Assembly (NCBI RefSeq): GCF_040049275.1
Contig: NZ_JBDZDT010000006.1
Location: 186,001-250,000, forward strand
From: Aquabacter sp040049275
Lineage (GTDB): Bacteria > Pseudomonadota > Alphaproteobacteria > Rhizobiales > Xanthobacteraceae
DNA: 64,000 nucleotides
Direction: 5' to 3'
Of the stretch, positions 7,588-16,719 are shown piece by piece. The notes beneath the pieces are model-generated. The model was not told the DNA's origin and searched no databases. It was given only the letters and a program-made list of their open reading frames with translations. The translations under genes were made by a program, and so were the position numbers. Within the stretch, counting starts at the first letter, position 1; every line of letters begins with the position of its first letter.

Positions 7588-9750
7588 GTGAGCGAGAGCG
7601 AGAAACCACCTTCCAGGCACCGGCTGCGCGACGCGTGGCTGGATGTGGACGCGCGCCTGGATTCCTCGCTGTTCCGCCTGGGCACGTGGTTCGTGCGTGC
7701 CGCCTCCTCCTATTCCGCCTTCATGGAGCGCTTCTCGCTCTCCGGCTGGCGGCGCTGGCTGGTGGGCCTTTCCTCGGAGGGCTTCACCCTCGGCACGTTC
7801 GGCGCCATCGCCATCCTCGCCCTCGCGCTTCCCGCCTTCAGGGAAACCTCCGACGACTGGCTGAAGCGCACCGAGCTCGCCGTTACCTTCCTCGATCGCT
7901 ACGGCAACGTGCTGGGCGAGCGCGGGGTGAAGCAGAACGATACGGTGCCGCTGGAGGATTTTCCCGATTACCTGCTCAAAGCCGTGCTCGCCACCGAGGA
8001 CCGGCGCTTCTATGAGCATTTCGGCATCGATGTCGCCGGCACGCTGCGCGCACTGGTGACCAATGCGCGGGCCGGCGGCGTGCGCCAGGGCGGTTCCTCG
8101 CTCTCCCAGCAGCTTGCCAAGAACCTCTTCCTCTCCAACGAGCGCACCATCGAGCGCAAGGTGAAGGAAGCCTTCCTCGCCATGTGGCTGGAAAGCCGCC
8201 TGACCAAGAGCGAGATCCTGAAACTCTATCTCGACCGCGCCTATCTCGGTGGCGGCGCCTATGGCGCGGACGCGGCGGCGAAATATTATTTCGGCAAGTC
8301 CATCCGCGAGGTGAACCTCGCCGAGGCCGCCATGCTGGCCGGGCTGTTCAAGGCGCCGTCCAAGTTTGCGCCCCACGTCAACCTTCCCGCCGCCCGCGCC
8401 CGCGCCTCCACCGTGCTCGACAATCTGGTGGATGCGGGCTTCATGACGGAAGGCCAGGTGTTCGGCGCCAGGCGCAACCCCGCCACCCCCATAGACCGGC
8501 GCGACATGGCGGTGCCCGATTATTATCTGGACTATGCCTTCTCCGAAGTCCGCAAGCTGGTGGACAACCTGCCGAAATCGGTGACGGAGCGCATCTTCGT
8601 GGTGCGCACGGGCCTCGACCCCAACATCCAGAAGGTGGCGGAGGCCGCCCTCGACCAGTCGCTGCGCCAGTTCGGCAAGGACTATAAGGCGAGCCAGGGC
8701 GCCGTGGTCATCATGGAGCCCAACGGCACGGTGCGCGCCATGGTGGGCGGGCGCGACTATGGCGAGAGCCAGTTCAACCGCGCCACCGACGCCCTGCGCC
8801 AGCCCGGCTCCTCCTTCAAGCCCTTCGTCTATACCGTCGCGCTGATGAACGGCTTCAAGCCCAACACCATCGTGCAGGACGCGCCCATCTGCCTCGGCAA
8901 TTGGTGCCCGCAGAATTACGGCCGCTCCTATATGGGCTCCATCACGTTGCAGACGGCGCTCCAGCACTCCTTGAACACCGTCGCCGTGCGTCTTGCCGAG
9001 CGGTTCGGCAGGCAGAAGATCGTCGATCTCGCGCACAAGATGGGCATCAATTCCACGCTCACCATCTCCGCGCCCCTGCCGCTCGGCGCGGTGGAAGTGA
9101 GCCTCATCGACATGAGCACCGCCTATGCAGTGTTCGCCAATGGCGGCAAGAGCGTCTATCCCCATGCGGTGATCGAGATGCGGGTCGCCAATGGCGACGT
9201 GCTCTGGCGCTATGACCGCGACGCGCCCCGGCCCATCCAGGTGATCCCCCCCGCCACCATCGACATGATCAACCCCATGCTCAACAATGTGGTGGAGAAC
9301 GGCACCGGCCGCCGCGCCCGCCTGCCGGACATCAAGGTGGCGGGCAAGACCGGCACCACCAACGCCTATCGCGATGCGTGGTTCATGGGCTTCACCGGCA
9401 ATTATGTGGGCGGCGTCTGGTTCGGCAACGACGACTATACCTCCCTGAACAAGATGACCGGAGGCACCCTCCCCGCCATGACGTGGCAGAAGGTGATGGC
9501 CTATGCCCACCAGGGCATCGAGCCGAAATACATTCCCGGCATCGGCAACCAGCCCGCGCCCAAGCTGGACGAGCCGCCGGCCCCGCTGGATGTGCCCGGG
9601 CTTGAATCCAACCAGCGGCCGATCACGCTCTCGCCCCGCGCCGCGGAGCGGCTGATCCGCCTGGAGAAGCTGTTCAAGGAGGCCGCGCCCGTGCCGACGC
9701 CCACCGGCCCCACGGCCGCCATCTCCGCCCCGCCCACCCAGGCCAATTGA
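7588..9750 (+). CDS. class A penicillin-binding protein (PBP1A family)
   Basis: A 720-residue bifunctional peptidoglycan synthase of the inner membrane. After a cytoplasmic N-terminus there is one membrane anchor (about residues 68-88). Next comes the GT51 glycosyltransferase domain, with catalytic Glu137 in EDRRFYEHFGID and QGGSSLSQQLAKN near residue 171. The transpeptidase domain follows with the three active-site motifs: Ser408-x-x-Lys411 (GSSFKP), Ser461-Leu-Asn463, and Lys587-Thr-Gly589 (KTGTTNAYRDAWF). The N-terminus is unusually long before the anchor. The GTG at 7588 is the only reasonable start before it, with a weak ribosome binding site. The stop overlaps the next gene by 4 bases. 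Confidence 0.95.
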   Translation: MSESEKPPSRHRLRDAWLDVDARLDSSLFRLGTWFVRAASSYSAFMERFSLSGWRRWLVGLSSEGFTLGTFGAIAILALALPAFRETSDDWLKRTELAVTFLDRYGNVLGERGVKQNDTVPLEDFPDYLLKAVLATEDRRFYEHFGIDVAGTLRALVTNARAGGVRQGGSSLSQQLAKNLFLSNERTIERKVKEAFLAMWLESRLTKSEILKLYLDRAYLGGGAYGADAAAKYYFGKSIREVNLAEAAMLAGLFKAPSKFAPHVNLPAARARASTVLDNLVDAGFMTEGQVFGARRNPATPIDRRDMAVPDYYLDYAFSEVRKLVDNLPKSVTERIFVVRTGLDPNIQKVAEAALDQSLRQFGKDYKASQGAVVIMEPNGTVRAMVGGRDYGESQFNRATDALRQPGSSFKPFVYTVALMNGFKPNTIVQDAPICLGNWCPQNYGRSYMGSITLQTALQHSLNTVAVRLAERFGRQKIVDLAHKMGINSTLTISAPLPLGAVEVSLIDMSTAYAVFANGGKSVYPHAVIEMRVANGDVLWRYDRDAPRPIQVIPPATIDMINPMLNNVVENGTGRRARLPDIKVAGKTGTTNAYRDAWFMGFTGNYVGGVWFGNDDYTSLNKMTGGTLPAMTWQKVMAYAHQGIEPKYIPGIGNQPAPKLDEPPAPLDVPGLESNQRPITLSPRAAERLIRLEKLFKEAAPVPTPTGPTAAISAPPTQAN

Positions 9751-10334
9751 CGCCAGCCGTGCGCCTCCTGCCCCTCGCTTTCACCCTCGCCGCTGCGGCC
9801 GCCCTCGGCCTCGGGCTCACCTATGTCTCGGTGACCCATTCGCGCGGCATGGACGCGGTGCGCTCCGGCGCCTGGGTCGGCTGGCCGCGCTCGGGCACCA
9901 CACAGGCCGACCCCTATGCCCGCGCGGCCTTCGCGCGCTCGGGGGAGTTGCCGCTGGAACTGGCGGACGGCCTCCTTTTCCTCGCCTCGGAGGATTCGTC
10001 CGGCGCCCCTCTCGACGGACGCTGCGAGATCCGCATTGCCGGCCACCTGCCCCAGGCGCGGGTGTGGACGCTGACCCTGACGGACGAGGAGGGGCACCTC
10101 ATTCCCAATGCGGCCGAGCGCAACGGCTTCACCAGCAACGAATTGGTCTACCGGCCCGACGGCGACATCGACGTCCTGCTCTCCCCCCGCGCCCGGGCGG
10201 GCAACTGGCTGCCCACCGGCGCGCGCGGCCGGGTGAAGGTGGCGCTGCGGCTCTACGATGCGCCCTTCAGCTTCTCCTCCGCCACGGGCGAGAGCGCCAT
10301 GCTGCCGCGCATCGTCACGGAGCGCTGCCCATGA
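9747..10334 (+). CDS. DUF1214 domain membrane-anchored protein
   Basis: A protein of about 195 residues with an N-terminal hydrophobic segment (PLAFTLAAAAALGLGLTYV) and then a DUF1214 domain (GRCEIRIAGHLPQARVWTLTLTDEEG, and the ending AMLPRIVTERC), a family of unknown function often paired with DUF1254. The start is a TTG at 9747 overlapping the stop of the penicillin-binding protein gene; a GTG at 9759 is the alternative. The overlap and the next gene suggest a three-gene envelope operon. Any role in the cell wall is inferred from position only. Confidence 0.8.
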   Translation: MTPAVRLLPLAFTLAAAAALGLGLTYVSVTHSRGMDAVRSGAWVGWPRSGTTQADPYARAAFARSGELPLELADGLLFLASEDSSGAPLDGRCEIRIAGHLPQARVWTLTLTDEEGHLIPNAAERNGFTSNELVYRPDGDIDVLLSPRARAGNWLPTGARGRVKVALRLYDAPFSFSSATGESAMLPRIVTERCP

Positions 10335-10344
10335 GGCTCCCGTC

Positions 10345-11013
10345 ATGAGCAACACCGGGCTTTTCCAGCGCACACCATTTCGCGGCCGGCGGCGGGCCCT
10401 GCCCCGCACCGCGCGGCCCAATCTGCTGCGGCGATTGCGGCGCGCGCTCGCCCGCGTGCCCGCCGCCATGCCCGAGACGGTGTTTCTGCCGCTTGCCTGC
10501 ATCCTCGTGCTGGCGGGCATCACCCATCTCGTCTCGGTGCTCGCCATGCCGACGCTTGCGCAGCGCAACGCGTATCAGCGCCTGTCGGAGATCGCGAAGG
10601 TCAACCAGCTCACCCTCCTGCCGGACGCTTCGCCCACGGGCATGATCCTGCCCATGACGGACCCGGCCTTCGTGAGCGCCGTGTGCCTCTATGATCTTGC
10701 GGAGAGACCCTTGCGGGTGCGGGTGCCGGCCACCGCCGACTATACGTCCGTGTCGTTCTACACGGCGGGCGGGGTGGCCTTCTATGCGCTGAACGACCAG
10801 GCGGCCGGGCGGGTGATCGAGCTGGACCTGCTCTCGCAGAGCCAGCGGGCGGCCCTGCCGGAGGATGAGGAAATCACCGCCGCCGACCGGCTGGTGGTGG
10901 AATCCCCAAGCGAGAAAGGCGTCGTCCTCATTCGCGCCTATGCGCGCTACGGCGACATGCGCAGCCAAGTGCGCCGCCAGCTCGAGGCAGCGAGCTGCAC
11001 GCCATCCACCTGA
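10345..11013 (+). CDS. DUF1254 domain membrane protein
   Basis: A 222-residue protein. An Arg-rich N-terminus of about 45 residues precedes one membrane segment (VFLPLACILVLAGITHLVSVLAM). The rest is a DUF1254 region (QRNAYQRLSEIAKVNQLTLL, MTDPAFVSAVCLYDLAERPL, ADYTSVSFYTAGGVAFYALN). Its start lies 10 bases after the DUF1214 gene, the usual pairing of these two domains. A topology with a cytoplasmic basic tail and a periplasmic domain is likely. The biochemical role is unknown. Confidence 0.85.
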   Translation: MSNTGLFQRTPFRGRRRALPRTARPNLLRRLRRALARVPAAMPETVFLPLACILVLAGITHLVSVLAMPTLAQRNAYQRLSEIAKVNQLTLLPDASPTGMILPMTDPAFVSAVCLYDLAERPLRVRVPATADYTSVSFYTAGGVAFYALNDQAAGRVIELDLLSQSQRAALPEDEEITAADRLVVESPSEKGVVLIRAYARYGDMRSQVRRQLEAASCTPST

Positions 11014-11016
11014 CCG

Positions 11017-11202
11017 TCAGGACAGGAAGCGGCGCGGATGTCCCGGCTGCGGACGGCGCGGCGGGGGGCTGACAGCCACCGGCACGTCATGCCGCTCGAT
11101 GCGGATGACCGGGAGGATATAGATCCGCGCGCTCTCGCCCTTTTCCGGCACTTCTGCCGGCCGTAAAGACCGCTCGACGGGAAAAGCAACAACCGTGCCC
11201 AT
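11017..11202 (-). CDS. small basic protein, unknown function
   Basis: A 61-residue frame beginning MGTVVAFPVERSLRP with a strong ribosome binding site (AAGGAGAGG) 5 bases before the ATG at 11202; a GTG at 11205 is an alternative start. The composition is basic and Pro-rich with no membrane segment. It is convergent with the DUF1254 gene, only 3 bases from its end. The ribosome binding site makes coding likely. I cannot assign a function. Confidence 0.6.
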   Translation of the reverse strand: MGTVVAFPVERSLRPAEVPEKGESARIYILPVIRIERHDVPVAVSPPPRRPQPGHPRRFLS

Positions 11203-11322
11203 CACCCCTCTCCTTCATATGAGAGTCGTGCGATGAGAACGCTGATGGCACGGATATGGTTTCCTTGACCTTAAGATGCCGGAACGGGCGGGCCGCTTGC
11301 CCCTCTCGCCGGAGCCCGGGCC

Positions 11323-11670
11323 TTACTCGTCCTCCATCACCTCCACGAAGGGGCGGCCCGTGCGGTCCTCGATCTCCACGAACCAGAGGTCGGGATCGAA
11401 GCGCAGCTCTTTCGTCATGCGCGCCTCGCTGTCCGCCTCCGGGCGTCCGGCGGCCACCAGCACGCGGAAGCGGCGGTCGGCCGGAAAGGCTTCGTCGAAC
11501 GCGCTCTGGGGCGCCGGGCCGTAGAGCGCAGCACAGCCGTCGAGGGTCGCCACCTTCACGAACACCGCGCCCGCCTCCTCGGCGCCGCGCCGGCGCACCG
11601 CGGCGAACGCGCCGGCGCCATTGGCAGTGCGCACGATCGCCGCGACGAAGATCCCGCTCTTGAGGCGCAT
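11323..11670 (-). CDS. DUF1491 family protein
   Basis: A 115-residue alphaproteobacterial protein of the DUF1491 family (MRLKSGIFVAAIVRTANGAG, then RRRGAEEAGAVFVKV and the acidic C-terminal motif FDPDLWFVEIEDR). The function is unknown. Its ATG overlaps the TGA of the upstream peptidoglycan-binding protein gene in an ATGA arrangement, so it is very probably translated from the same message as that gene and the histidine kinase. Confidence 0.9.
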   Translation of the reverse strand: MRLKSGIFVAAIVRTANGAGAFAAVRRRGAEEAGAVFVKVATLDGCAALYGPAPQSAFDEAFPADRRFRVLVAAGRPEADSEARMTKELRFDPDLWFVEIEDRTGRPFVEVMEDE

Positions 11671-12638
11671 CAGTCTATGGCGCTGCCGGAGACGGCCGCC
11701 AGCTCGCGCACCATGCGATCATTGATCTCGCCGGTCACGGGCAGGTTGCGATCGCGCTCGAAGCGCTGGATGGCGAGGCGGGTCTCATTACCCGGCTGTC
11801 CGTCCATCTTGATGGGACCATAACCGAGGCGGGCGAGCGACTTCTGCACGGCAAGAAGGCGTGAGCCGCCCTGGATATCCCCTGGCGGCCGCACCGAGCC
11901 GGTGACGCCGCTATCCGTGCCCGGCACCGCTGCCGGCGGCGCCAGAGAGGCGCGCGGCGCGGCCGCAACGGGCGCCTGCGGCGGTGGCACGGTGCGCGGC
12001 GCGACGGCCAGGGTCATGGGCGGGGCAGCTGCGGCCTGGGGCGCCGGCGCCCGGCGCAGTTGCGTCAGCACCGCCTCGGTCGGCTCTCCCGTGGTCACCC
12101 GCAAGTGGGCCGACTGCTCGAAGGCGCGGATGGCGGCCTCGGTCTTCGGGCCAGTCAGGCCGTCCGCCGCGCCGTCATAGAGGCCGCGCCGCGCCAGTTC
12201 CCGCTGGATGTCGGCGATGAGCGGGCTCGGCACCTTGGGAATCGGGGCCGGCGGAAGGAGCGCATTCTGCTGCGCCGGAGCCGGAGCCGGCGCAGCCGGA
12301 GCGGCGGCGCGGGGCGGGGGCGCGGCCGGGGCAGCGGCGGGCGCGGCGCCGACGGCCGATGGGGGCGCGAAGATCATGGCGGGGTTGCCCTGCCCCGGCG
12401 CGCTCGCGGGCCGCGCCTTGGGCTCCACCGAGACGGAGGTGGCTCCCTGGGAAGCCACCCGCACGCCGCCGGTCTGGAGCATGAAGATGTTCACCAGCAC
12501 GGCGCCCGTGACCCCCACGGCCACCGCCGCCGCGAACCAGTCGGCGATGCGATAGACCACGCGCCCGCCGGGCACGTCGGCGAGCACGTCATGTTCGGGC
12601 AAGTGCGAAGCGCCGCGCGCGTCGAGTTCGTAGCTCAT
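11670..12638 (-). CDS. membrane-anchored protein with two peptidoglycan-binding domains
   Basis: A 322-residue protein with a short cytoplasmic N-terminus, one membrane segment near residues 35-55 (WFAAAVAVGVTGAVLVNIFML), a Pro/Ala-rich periplasmic linker, and two PG_binding_1 repeats: IADIQRELARRGLYDGAADG near residue 145 and LAVQKSLARLGYGPIKMDG near residue 265. This layout suggests anchoring of the inner membrane to the wall or sensing of the wall. The ATG at 12638 overlaps the TGA of the histidine kinase gene, which excludes longer starts inside that gene. The second domain ends shortly before the C-terminus. Confidence 0.9.
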   Translation of the reverse strand: MSYELDARGASHLPEHDVLADVPGGRVVYRIADWFAAAVAVGVTGAVLVNIFMLQTGGVRVASQGATSVSVEPKARPASAPGQGNPAMIFAPPSAVGAAPAAAPAAPPPRAAAPAAPAPAPAQQNALLPPAPIPKVPSPLIADIQRELARRGLYDGAADGLTGPKTEAAIRAFEQSAHLRVTTGEPTEAVLTQLRRAPAPQAAAAPPMTLAVAPRTVPPPQAPVAAAPRASLAPPAAVPGTDSGVTGSVRPPGDIQGGSRLLAVQKSLARLGYGPIKMDGQPGNETRLAIQRFERDRNLPVTGEINDRMVRELAAVSGSAID

Positions 12639-14110
12639 GCGCTTCTCCGATCGGAACCGGCGGCCCCGGAATTCCGCTCCACCGGCCGCACGAAGGGCGC
12701 CACCACGCCGGAGGGGCCACACAGCGGCAGGCTCAATGTGACCGTGGTGCCCACACCCAGCACGCTCGCCACATGGAATTCCCCGCGGTGCAGGTCCACC
12801 AGCCCGCGCACCACGGCAAGGCCGAGCCCGCTGCCGGTGCGCCGGTGCTCCATGTCGCCCGCCTGGAAGAAAGGCTCGCCGAGCCGCGCCACGTCCGCCG
12901 AGCACATGCCCGCGCCGGTGTCGCGCACCTTCAGCACCAGCATGCCGCCCGACACGCCCCCGGACACCTCCACCCGCCCGCCGGCGGGGGTGAACTTCAC
13001 GGCATTGGAGAGAAGGTTCAGCAGGATCTGGCGCACCGCCCGCTGGTCCGCCGTCAGCGGCGGGAGGTGGGCCGGCAAGCCGGGGGCAAGGCGCACGCCG
13101 CGCCGGTTCGCTTCCAGCGCCATCATTTCGAGGCAGCCGTCCACGAGGGCATGCACGTCCATGTCCTCGCAGGCGAGCTCATAGGCCCCTGCCTCCACCC
13201 GCGAGAGGTCGAGAATGCCGTTGACGAGGCCGAGCAGGTGCTGCCCGCTCTCATGGATGATGCGGGCATAATCGGCCCGCCGGGCGGCATCCATCTGGCC
13301 CGCATCCTCGGACAGAAGCTCGGAGAAGCCGAGAATGGAATTGAGCGGCGTGCGCAGCTCGTGGCTCATGGCGGCGAGGAAGCGGCTCTTGGCATCGTTG
13401 GCGCGCTCGGCCTCCACCCGGGCGCTCGCCTCGCGCTGCGCTTCCATTTTCGCTTCGCTCACATCCTGCCATTGCACCCGGGCAAAGCCATCCTCCATGC
13501 GGGCGATGCGCGCCTCCATCCAGGAGAAGGCCGGTGCTTCGCCCGGCGCCTCACAGCGCAGGCGCAGCTCCACGAACCGCTCGCGGCCATCGCTGGCGGA
13601 GGCGGCGAGCGCGGCGAGGAAAGCGGGGCGGTCCGCCACCTGGATGCGCTCGAACAGCCCCTGCCCTTCCAGGGCGCCGGCTGGCAGCGTGGACAGGCTG
13701 CCTTGCGCCTGCTCGACGCTCAATGTCTCTCCGCCCCGGCCATGGAGGCTGACGAGGGCGATGTCATGTTCCTGTTCGGGGGCGGCAAGCGCCACGCGGG
13801 CAGCGGCGCGGGAAAGGCCGGCCGCCACTGCGGCAAGCGCCGCCGAGACGAGGCCGCAGGCCATGAGCCAGCTCGCTTCCGACGCGGCGCCCGTCACGAA
13901 GCCGGCGGTTTGCGCCAGGAGCACGGCTCCCCCGGTGCCCGCCGACAAAAGCGCAAGTCCGCCCAGCGCGCGGGCCGAGCGGCGCGCGAAGGCGGACAGT
14001 TGATCCGGCGGTGTCCCGCCCCAGCCGAGACCGCGCAGGCCGCGCGACGTGCGGCCGGCGGCCTCCGCCACCCACAAGGGTCCTGCGCCCAACGGTCCCG
14101 AGACCTGCAC
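12635..14110 (-). CDS. sensor histidine kinase
   Basis: A 491-residue kinase with two predicted membrane segments (about residues 50-70 and 80-100), a PAS-like sensing region (about 120-230), a HisKA domain with phospho-acceptor His250 in MSHELRTPLNSILGFSELL, and a HATPase_c domain with the N box (QILLNLLSNAVKF), G1 box (VRDTGAGM) and G2 box (RTGSGLGLAVV). No response regulator gene is adjacent. The last codon overlaps the start of the peptidoglycan-binding protein gene, so kinase and wall-binding protein are co-translated, which hints at an envelope signal. The substrate regulator is unknown. Confidence 0.93.
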   Translation of the reverse strand: MQVSGPLGAGPLWVAEAAGRTSRGLRGLGWGGTPPDQLSAFARRSARALGGLALLSAGTGGAVLLAQTAGFVTGAASEASWLMACGLVSAALAAVAAGLSRAAARVALAAPEQEHDIALVSLHGRGGETLSVEQAQGSLSTLPAGALEGQGLFERIQVADRPAFLAALAASASDGRERFVELRLRCEAPGEAPAFSWMEARIARMEDGFARVQWQDVSEAKMEAQREASARVEAERANDAKSRFLAAMSHELRTPLNSILGFSELLSEDAGQMDAARRADYARIIHESGQHLLGLVNGILDLSRVEAGAYELACEDMDVHALVDGCLEMMALEANRRGVRLAPGLPAHLPPLTADQRAVRQILLNLLSNAVKFTPAGGRVEVSGGVSGGMLVLKVRDTGAGMCSADVARLGEPFFQAGDMEHRRTGSGLGLAVVRGLVDLHRGEFHVASVLGVGTTVTLSLPLCGPSGVVAPFVRPVERNSGAAGSDRRSA

Positions 14111-14211
14111 CTGCCGACCGACGCGCTTTCCGCGCCCTCCCTCTGACCTTGCGGGCAGCGTGGCACGGCAGGCTTTAAGCGAACCCTAAAAACCCCAGCG
14201 GAATCGCGTCG

Positions 14212-15072
14212 TCACAGCACCGCGCGGCGATAAAGATGCCACGTGGCGTGGCCGAGCACCGGCATGACCACGATGAGGCCCAGAAGAAGCGGCACCGCGC
14301 CCGCCACCAGCAGGCCCGCCACGATGGCGCCCCAGGCCAGGATGGGAGCAGGATTGACCCGCATCACCTCCACAGACGTGCGCATGGCGGTGAAGGCGTC
14401 CACGTTGCGATCCAGCAGCAGCGGGACCGTCACCGCGCCGATGGCCAGCACCGCCAAGGCGAAGCAGAAGCCGACCCCGACGCCGATCACCATCAGCGCC
14501 CAGCCGGCCGGTGTCGTGATCACCGCCTGCGCGAAGGCGGAGAGCGAGGCGGGCACATGCCAGCCCATGGTCGCCCCATAGATGAGCGCGGCGGCGCACA
14601 TCCAGAGCACATAGATGCCGACGAGCACGAGGCCGAACTTCACGATCTCGCCGATGGCGGGCGAACGGAATGCCTTGAACGCATCCAGCCAGGTCACCTC
14701 GCCCTCCTGCTCGCGCCGGCGGCTCATCTCGAAAAGGCCGGTGGCGGCGAGCGGCCCGATAAGGGCGAAGCCGGAGACGAGGGGAAACAGCAGCGGAAGC
14801 ATGTCATAGCCGAACATCAGCCGGCCGAGGACGAGGCCCGCGAGGGGATAGATGATGCCGATGAAGAGCACGTCCGTCCTATAGGACTGGAAATCCTCGA
14901 AGCCGCGTTTCAGGCAATCCATCAAGTCGGGAATGGCGATGTGGCGCACCATGGGCTTTGGCGCATCGAAGGCCTCATGGGGCCTAGCGAGATTGCGCCC
15001 CGCTGCCTCGGCCGCCCGCGCGCCGAGCCTTGCCTGCTCGAAGGTCCATTCGACCGGATTTCGGATCGTCAT
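14212..15072 (-). CDS. DUF2189 family multi-pass membrane protein
   Basis: A 286-residue inner-membrane protein of the DUF2189 family. It has a soluble N-terminus of about 70 residues (VRHIAIPDLMDCLKRGFEDF) followed by about six hydrophobic segments (VLFIGIIYPLAGLVLGRLMF, LLFPLVSGFALIGPLAATGL, and four more). DUF2189 proteins are sometimes described as putative cytochrome c oxidase-associated, but no function is proven and no oxidase genes are nearby. The start at 15072 has GGGAGGATAG just upstream. It is transcribed alone or as the first gene ahead of the kinase operon. Confidence 0.88.
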   Translation of the reverse strand: MTIRNPVEWTFEQARLGARAAEAAGRNLARPHEAFDAPKPMVRHIAIPDLMDCLKRGFEDFQSYRTDVLFIGIIYPLAGLVLGRLMFGYDMLPLLFPLVSGFALIGPLAATGLFEMSRRREQEGEVTWLDAFKAFRSPAIGEIVKFGLVLVGIYVLWMCAAALIYGATMGWHVPASLSAFAQAVITTPAGWALMVIGVGVGFCFALAVLAIGAVTVPLLLDRNVDAFTAMRTSVEVMRVNPAPILAWGAIVAGLLVAGAVPLLLGLIVVMPVLGHATWHLYRRAVL

Positions 15073-15253
15073 AGGCTATCCTCCCGAACCAGTGTCCGGA
15101 AGCCGCGGCCGATCTGACCCCGAGCGTTCACTGCAACCGACGCCTTAAGGCCCGCCGCAACTTTCCGCGGAAGGGATTATAGGGCGGATGGGGGTGGAGG
15201 GACAGGGAAAGAGATGCGTTCCCGGTTTCCTCGCAACTCCCCCCTGCCCTGTC

Positions 15254-15940
15254 CTAACGGGCGCCCAAACTGGGATTTGTTCCCGCCTTCGCGTTCAGCC
15301 GATCAAAGTAAGTCTTGGTCGCCTGATCCAGATCCGGTCGCTGCGTCACGGCGCAATCCACGGTGGGTTCCGCTCCACACCGCTTCTCCAGCAGGCGCTC
15401 GCAGGTGGGCGCCGGGTCGTTGCCGCAGAGCACCTCCCGGATGACGTTGAAGCGGTCGGCGACGAATTCTGAGCGCCCGCGCGCGAGAACGCATTCACCT
15501 CCCACTCCATCGCCGTCGAGGTGAAGGGAAATGACGGTGCGCGGCTTGCGGCTGGCTGCGCCCGCCTCCGGCGGCTCCAGCGTCCGCTTGAACACGGCCC
15601 TTTGAGGCTTCGCCTGTCCTGCAACCTGCGGTAGCTGCACCTCGAAGCGGTCGGCATTGGAGGCGACGAGCGCGGGGGCCACGAGGGTCATCGTCACGTC
15701 CAGTGGCGGCCCCTCGGGTTTGTCCGGAAAAACCTGGGTGGAAAGCGTCTTCGACTGCCGCGAGATGTAGAAAGGCGGGTTGGTCGCGCACGAGAGGCTG
15801 CGGTCTGCGAGGTCCGCCAGCAGGGTGCCCGCAGCAGCCGGGGCAATGGTGACGGACACCAGCGCCACACAGGCGAGCGCACGCACGTGGGCGAAAAGCC
15901 AGTCGGCCGCTCTCAGACGTCTTCTCCCCACATACGCCAT
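15254..15940 (-). CDS. hypothetical secreted protein
   Basis: A 228-residue protein with an N-terminal signal-like segment (ALACVALVSVTIAPAAAG) and a likely cleavage near residue 38. The mature part has several cysteines (SLSCATNPPFYISRQ, GECVLARG, VLCGNDPAPTCERLLEKRCG, VDCAVT), suggesting a disulfide-stabilised periplasmic protein. I do not recognise the family. The start at 15940 follows GCGAGGG. A strong terminator-like hairpin for the upstream gene lies just before it. Confidence 0.75.
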   Translation of the reverse strand: MAYVGRRRLRAADWLFAHVRALACVALVSVTIAPAAAGTLLADLADRSLSCATNPPFYISRQSKTLSTQVFPDKPEGPPLDVTMTLVAPALVASNADRFEVQLPQVAGQAKPQRAVFKRTLEPPEAGAASRKPRTVISLHLDGDGVGGECVLARGRSEFVADRFNVIREVLCGNDPAPTCERLLEKRCGAEPTVDCAVTQRPDLDQATKTYFDRLNAKAGTNPSLGAR

Positions 15941-16007
15941 TCAGCCCTCGCCACGGCTCCGAGCGATCCGGATGGCCACGATGAACCAAGTTTGTGTCAC
16001 GCACAGC

Positions 16008-16042
16008 AAAAAGCCCCGCCTCTGGTCAGAGAAGCGGGGCTG
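16008..16042 (-). terminator. rho-independent terminator of the DUF6481 gene
   Basis: On the minus strand a GC-rich stem AGCCCCGC / GCGGGGCT around a 13-base loop is followed directly by a run of five T. It lies 28 bases after the stop of the DUF6481 gene, a textbook intrinsic terminator. Confidence 0.85.
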
Positions 16043-16069
16043 TGCAGCTCCTGAATATCCGCTCGACGC

Positions 16070-16447
16070 TCAACCGCGGCTACGCGCTTTTCTCTCGGCA
16101 TAGCGCCTGTCGCGTTCCGCCTTGCGCGCAGCCTGATCTTCGATGACGCGGGCGATGCGGTTCTTCTCGGCCATCTGGCGCTCCTCGGCTTCCGCGAGCG
16201 CTGCCGCCTCGGCGGCCCGCGCGCGTTCCGCCGCTTCGGCCAGAAGCGCTTCCTGCTGCTCGGCCTTCAGGCGCTCGCGCTCGGCGCGCCGCTCGTCCCG
16301 CGCTGCTGCAATAGCCTGCCGCTCGGCCAACTTGGCGGCGAGCTCCGGCGCGCTCGTCGTATCGCGATATTTGCCGACGAGGTTTTTCTTCGCATCGGCT
16401 GCTGCTTTGCGACGAGCAGAGAAGCCCGCGTCCCAATTGTTCTGCAA
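16070..16447 (-). CDS. DUF6481 family protein
   Basis: A highly charged 125-residue protein made of one long predicted coiled coil rich in Ala, Glu, Arg and Lys (for example AERERLKAEQQEALLAEAAE). The N-terminus (FSARRKAAADAKKNLVGKYR) fits the DUF6481 family, which has no known function. No ATG fits: the frame upstream of residue 1 has no ATG before a stop, so a TTG at 16447 is the probable start, with only a weak ribosome binding site. It has its own terminator and is monocistronic. Confidence 0.8.
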   Translation of the reverse strand: MQNNWDAGFSARRKAAADAKKNLVGKYRDTTSAPELAAKLAERQAIAAARDERRAERERLKAEQQEALLAEAAERARAAEAAALAEAEERQMAEKNRIARVIEDQAARKAERDRRYAERKARSRG

Positions 16448-16719
16448 ATCTTGATTCCGTTATGTTTTCCACGCTGCCGACCCCATGCCAAGCACAAGGG
16501 CGGCTGCCCCGTTCCATCCGGCCACAGGCGTGGGTCAACGTTTGCAAAGCATCATTGCTCGCCGCGGTGCTTTACCAGAACAGGGCTGGGGTCTTCAACA
16601 GAAAGACCGCCCGCGGCTCCATATCGGTACAGAAATCGGAAGCCCCCGCGCGGAGAGACCCACTTCATGGCAGAGAGGGAGGAGATTGAACCCAGATACG
16701 GTCGCCCACCTTCGCGTGC

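Noticed and set aside
7444..9510. Open frame of 688 codons on the minus strand opposite the penicillin-binding protein gene
   Set aside because: Its composition (Gly, His, Ala, Glu, Arg) is the mirror of high-GC coding on the other strand, it has no known domain, and the plus-strand gene has all active-site motifs.
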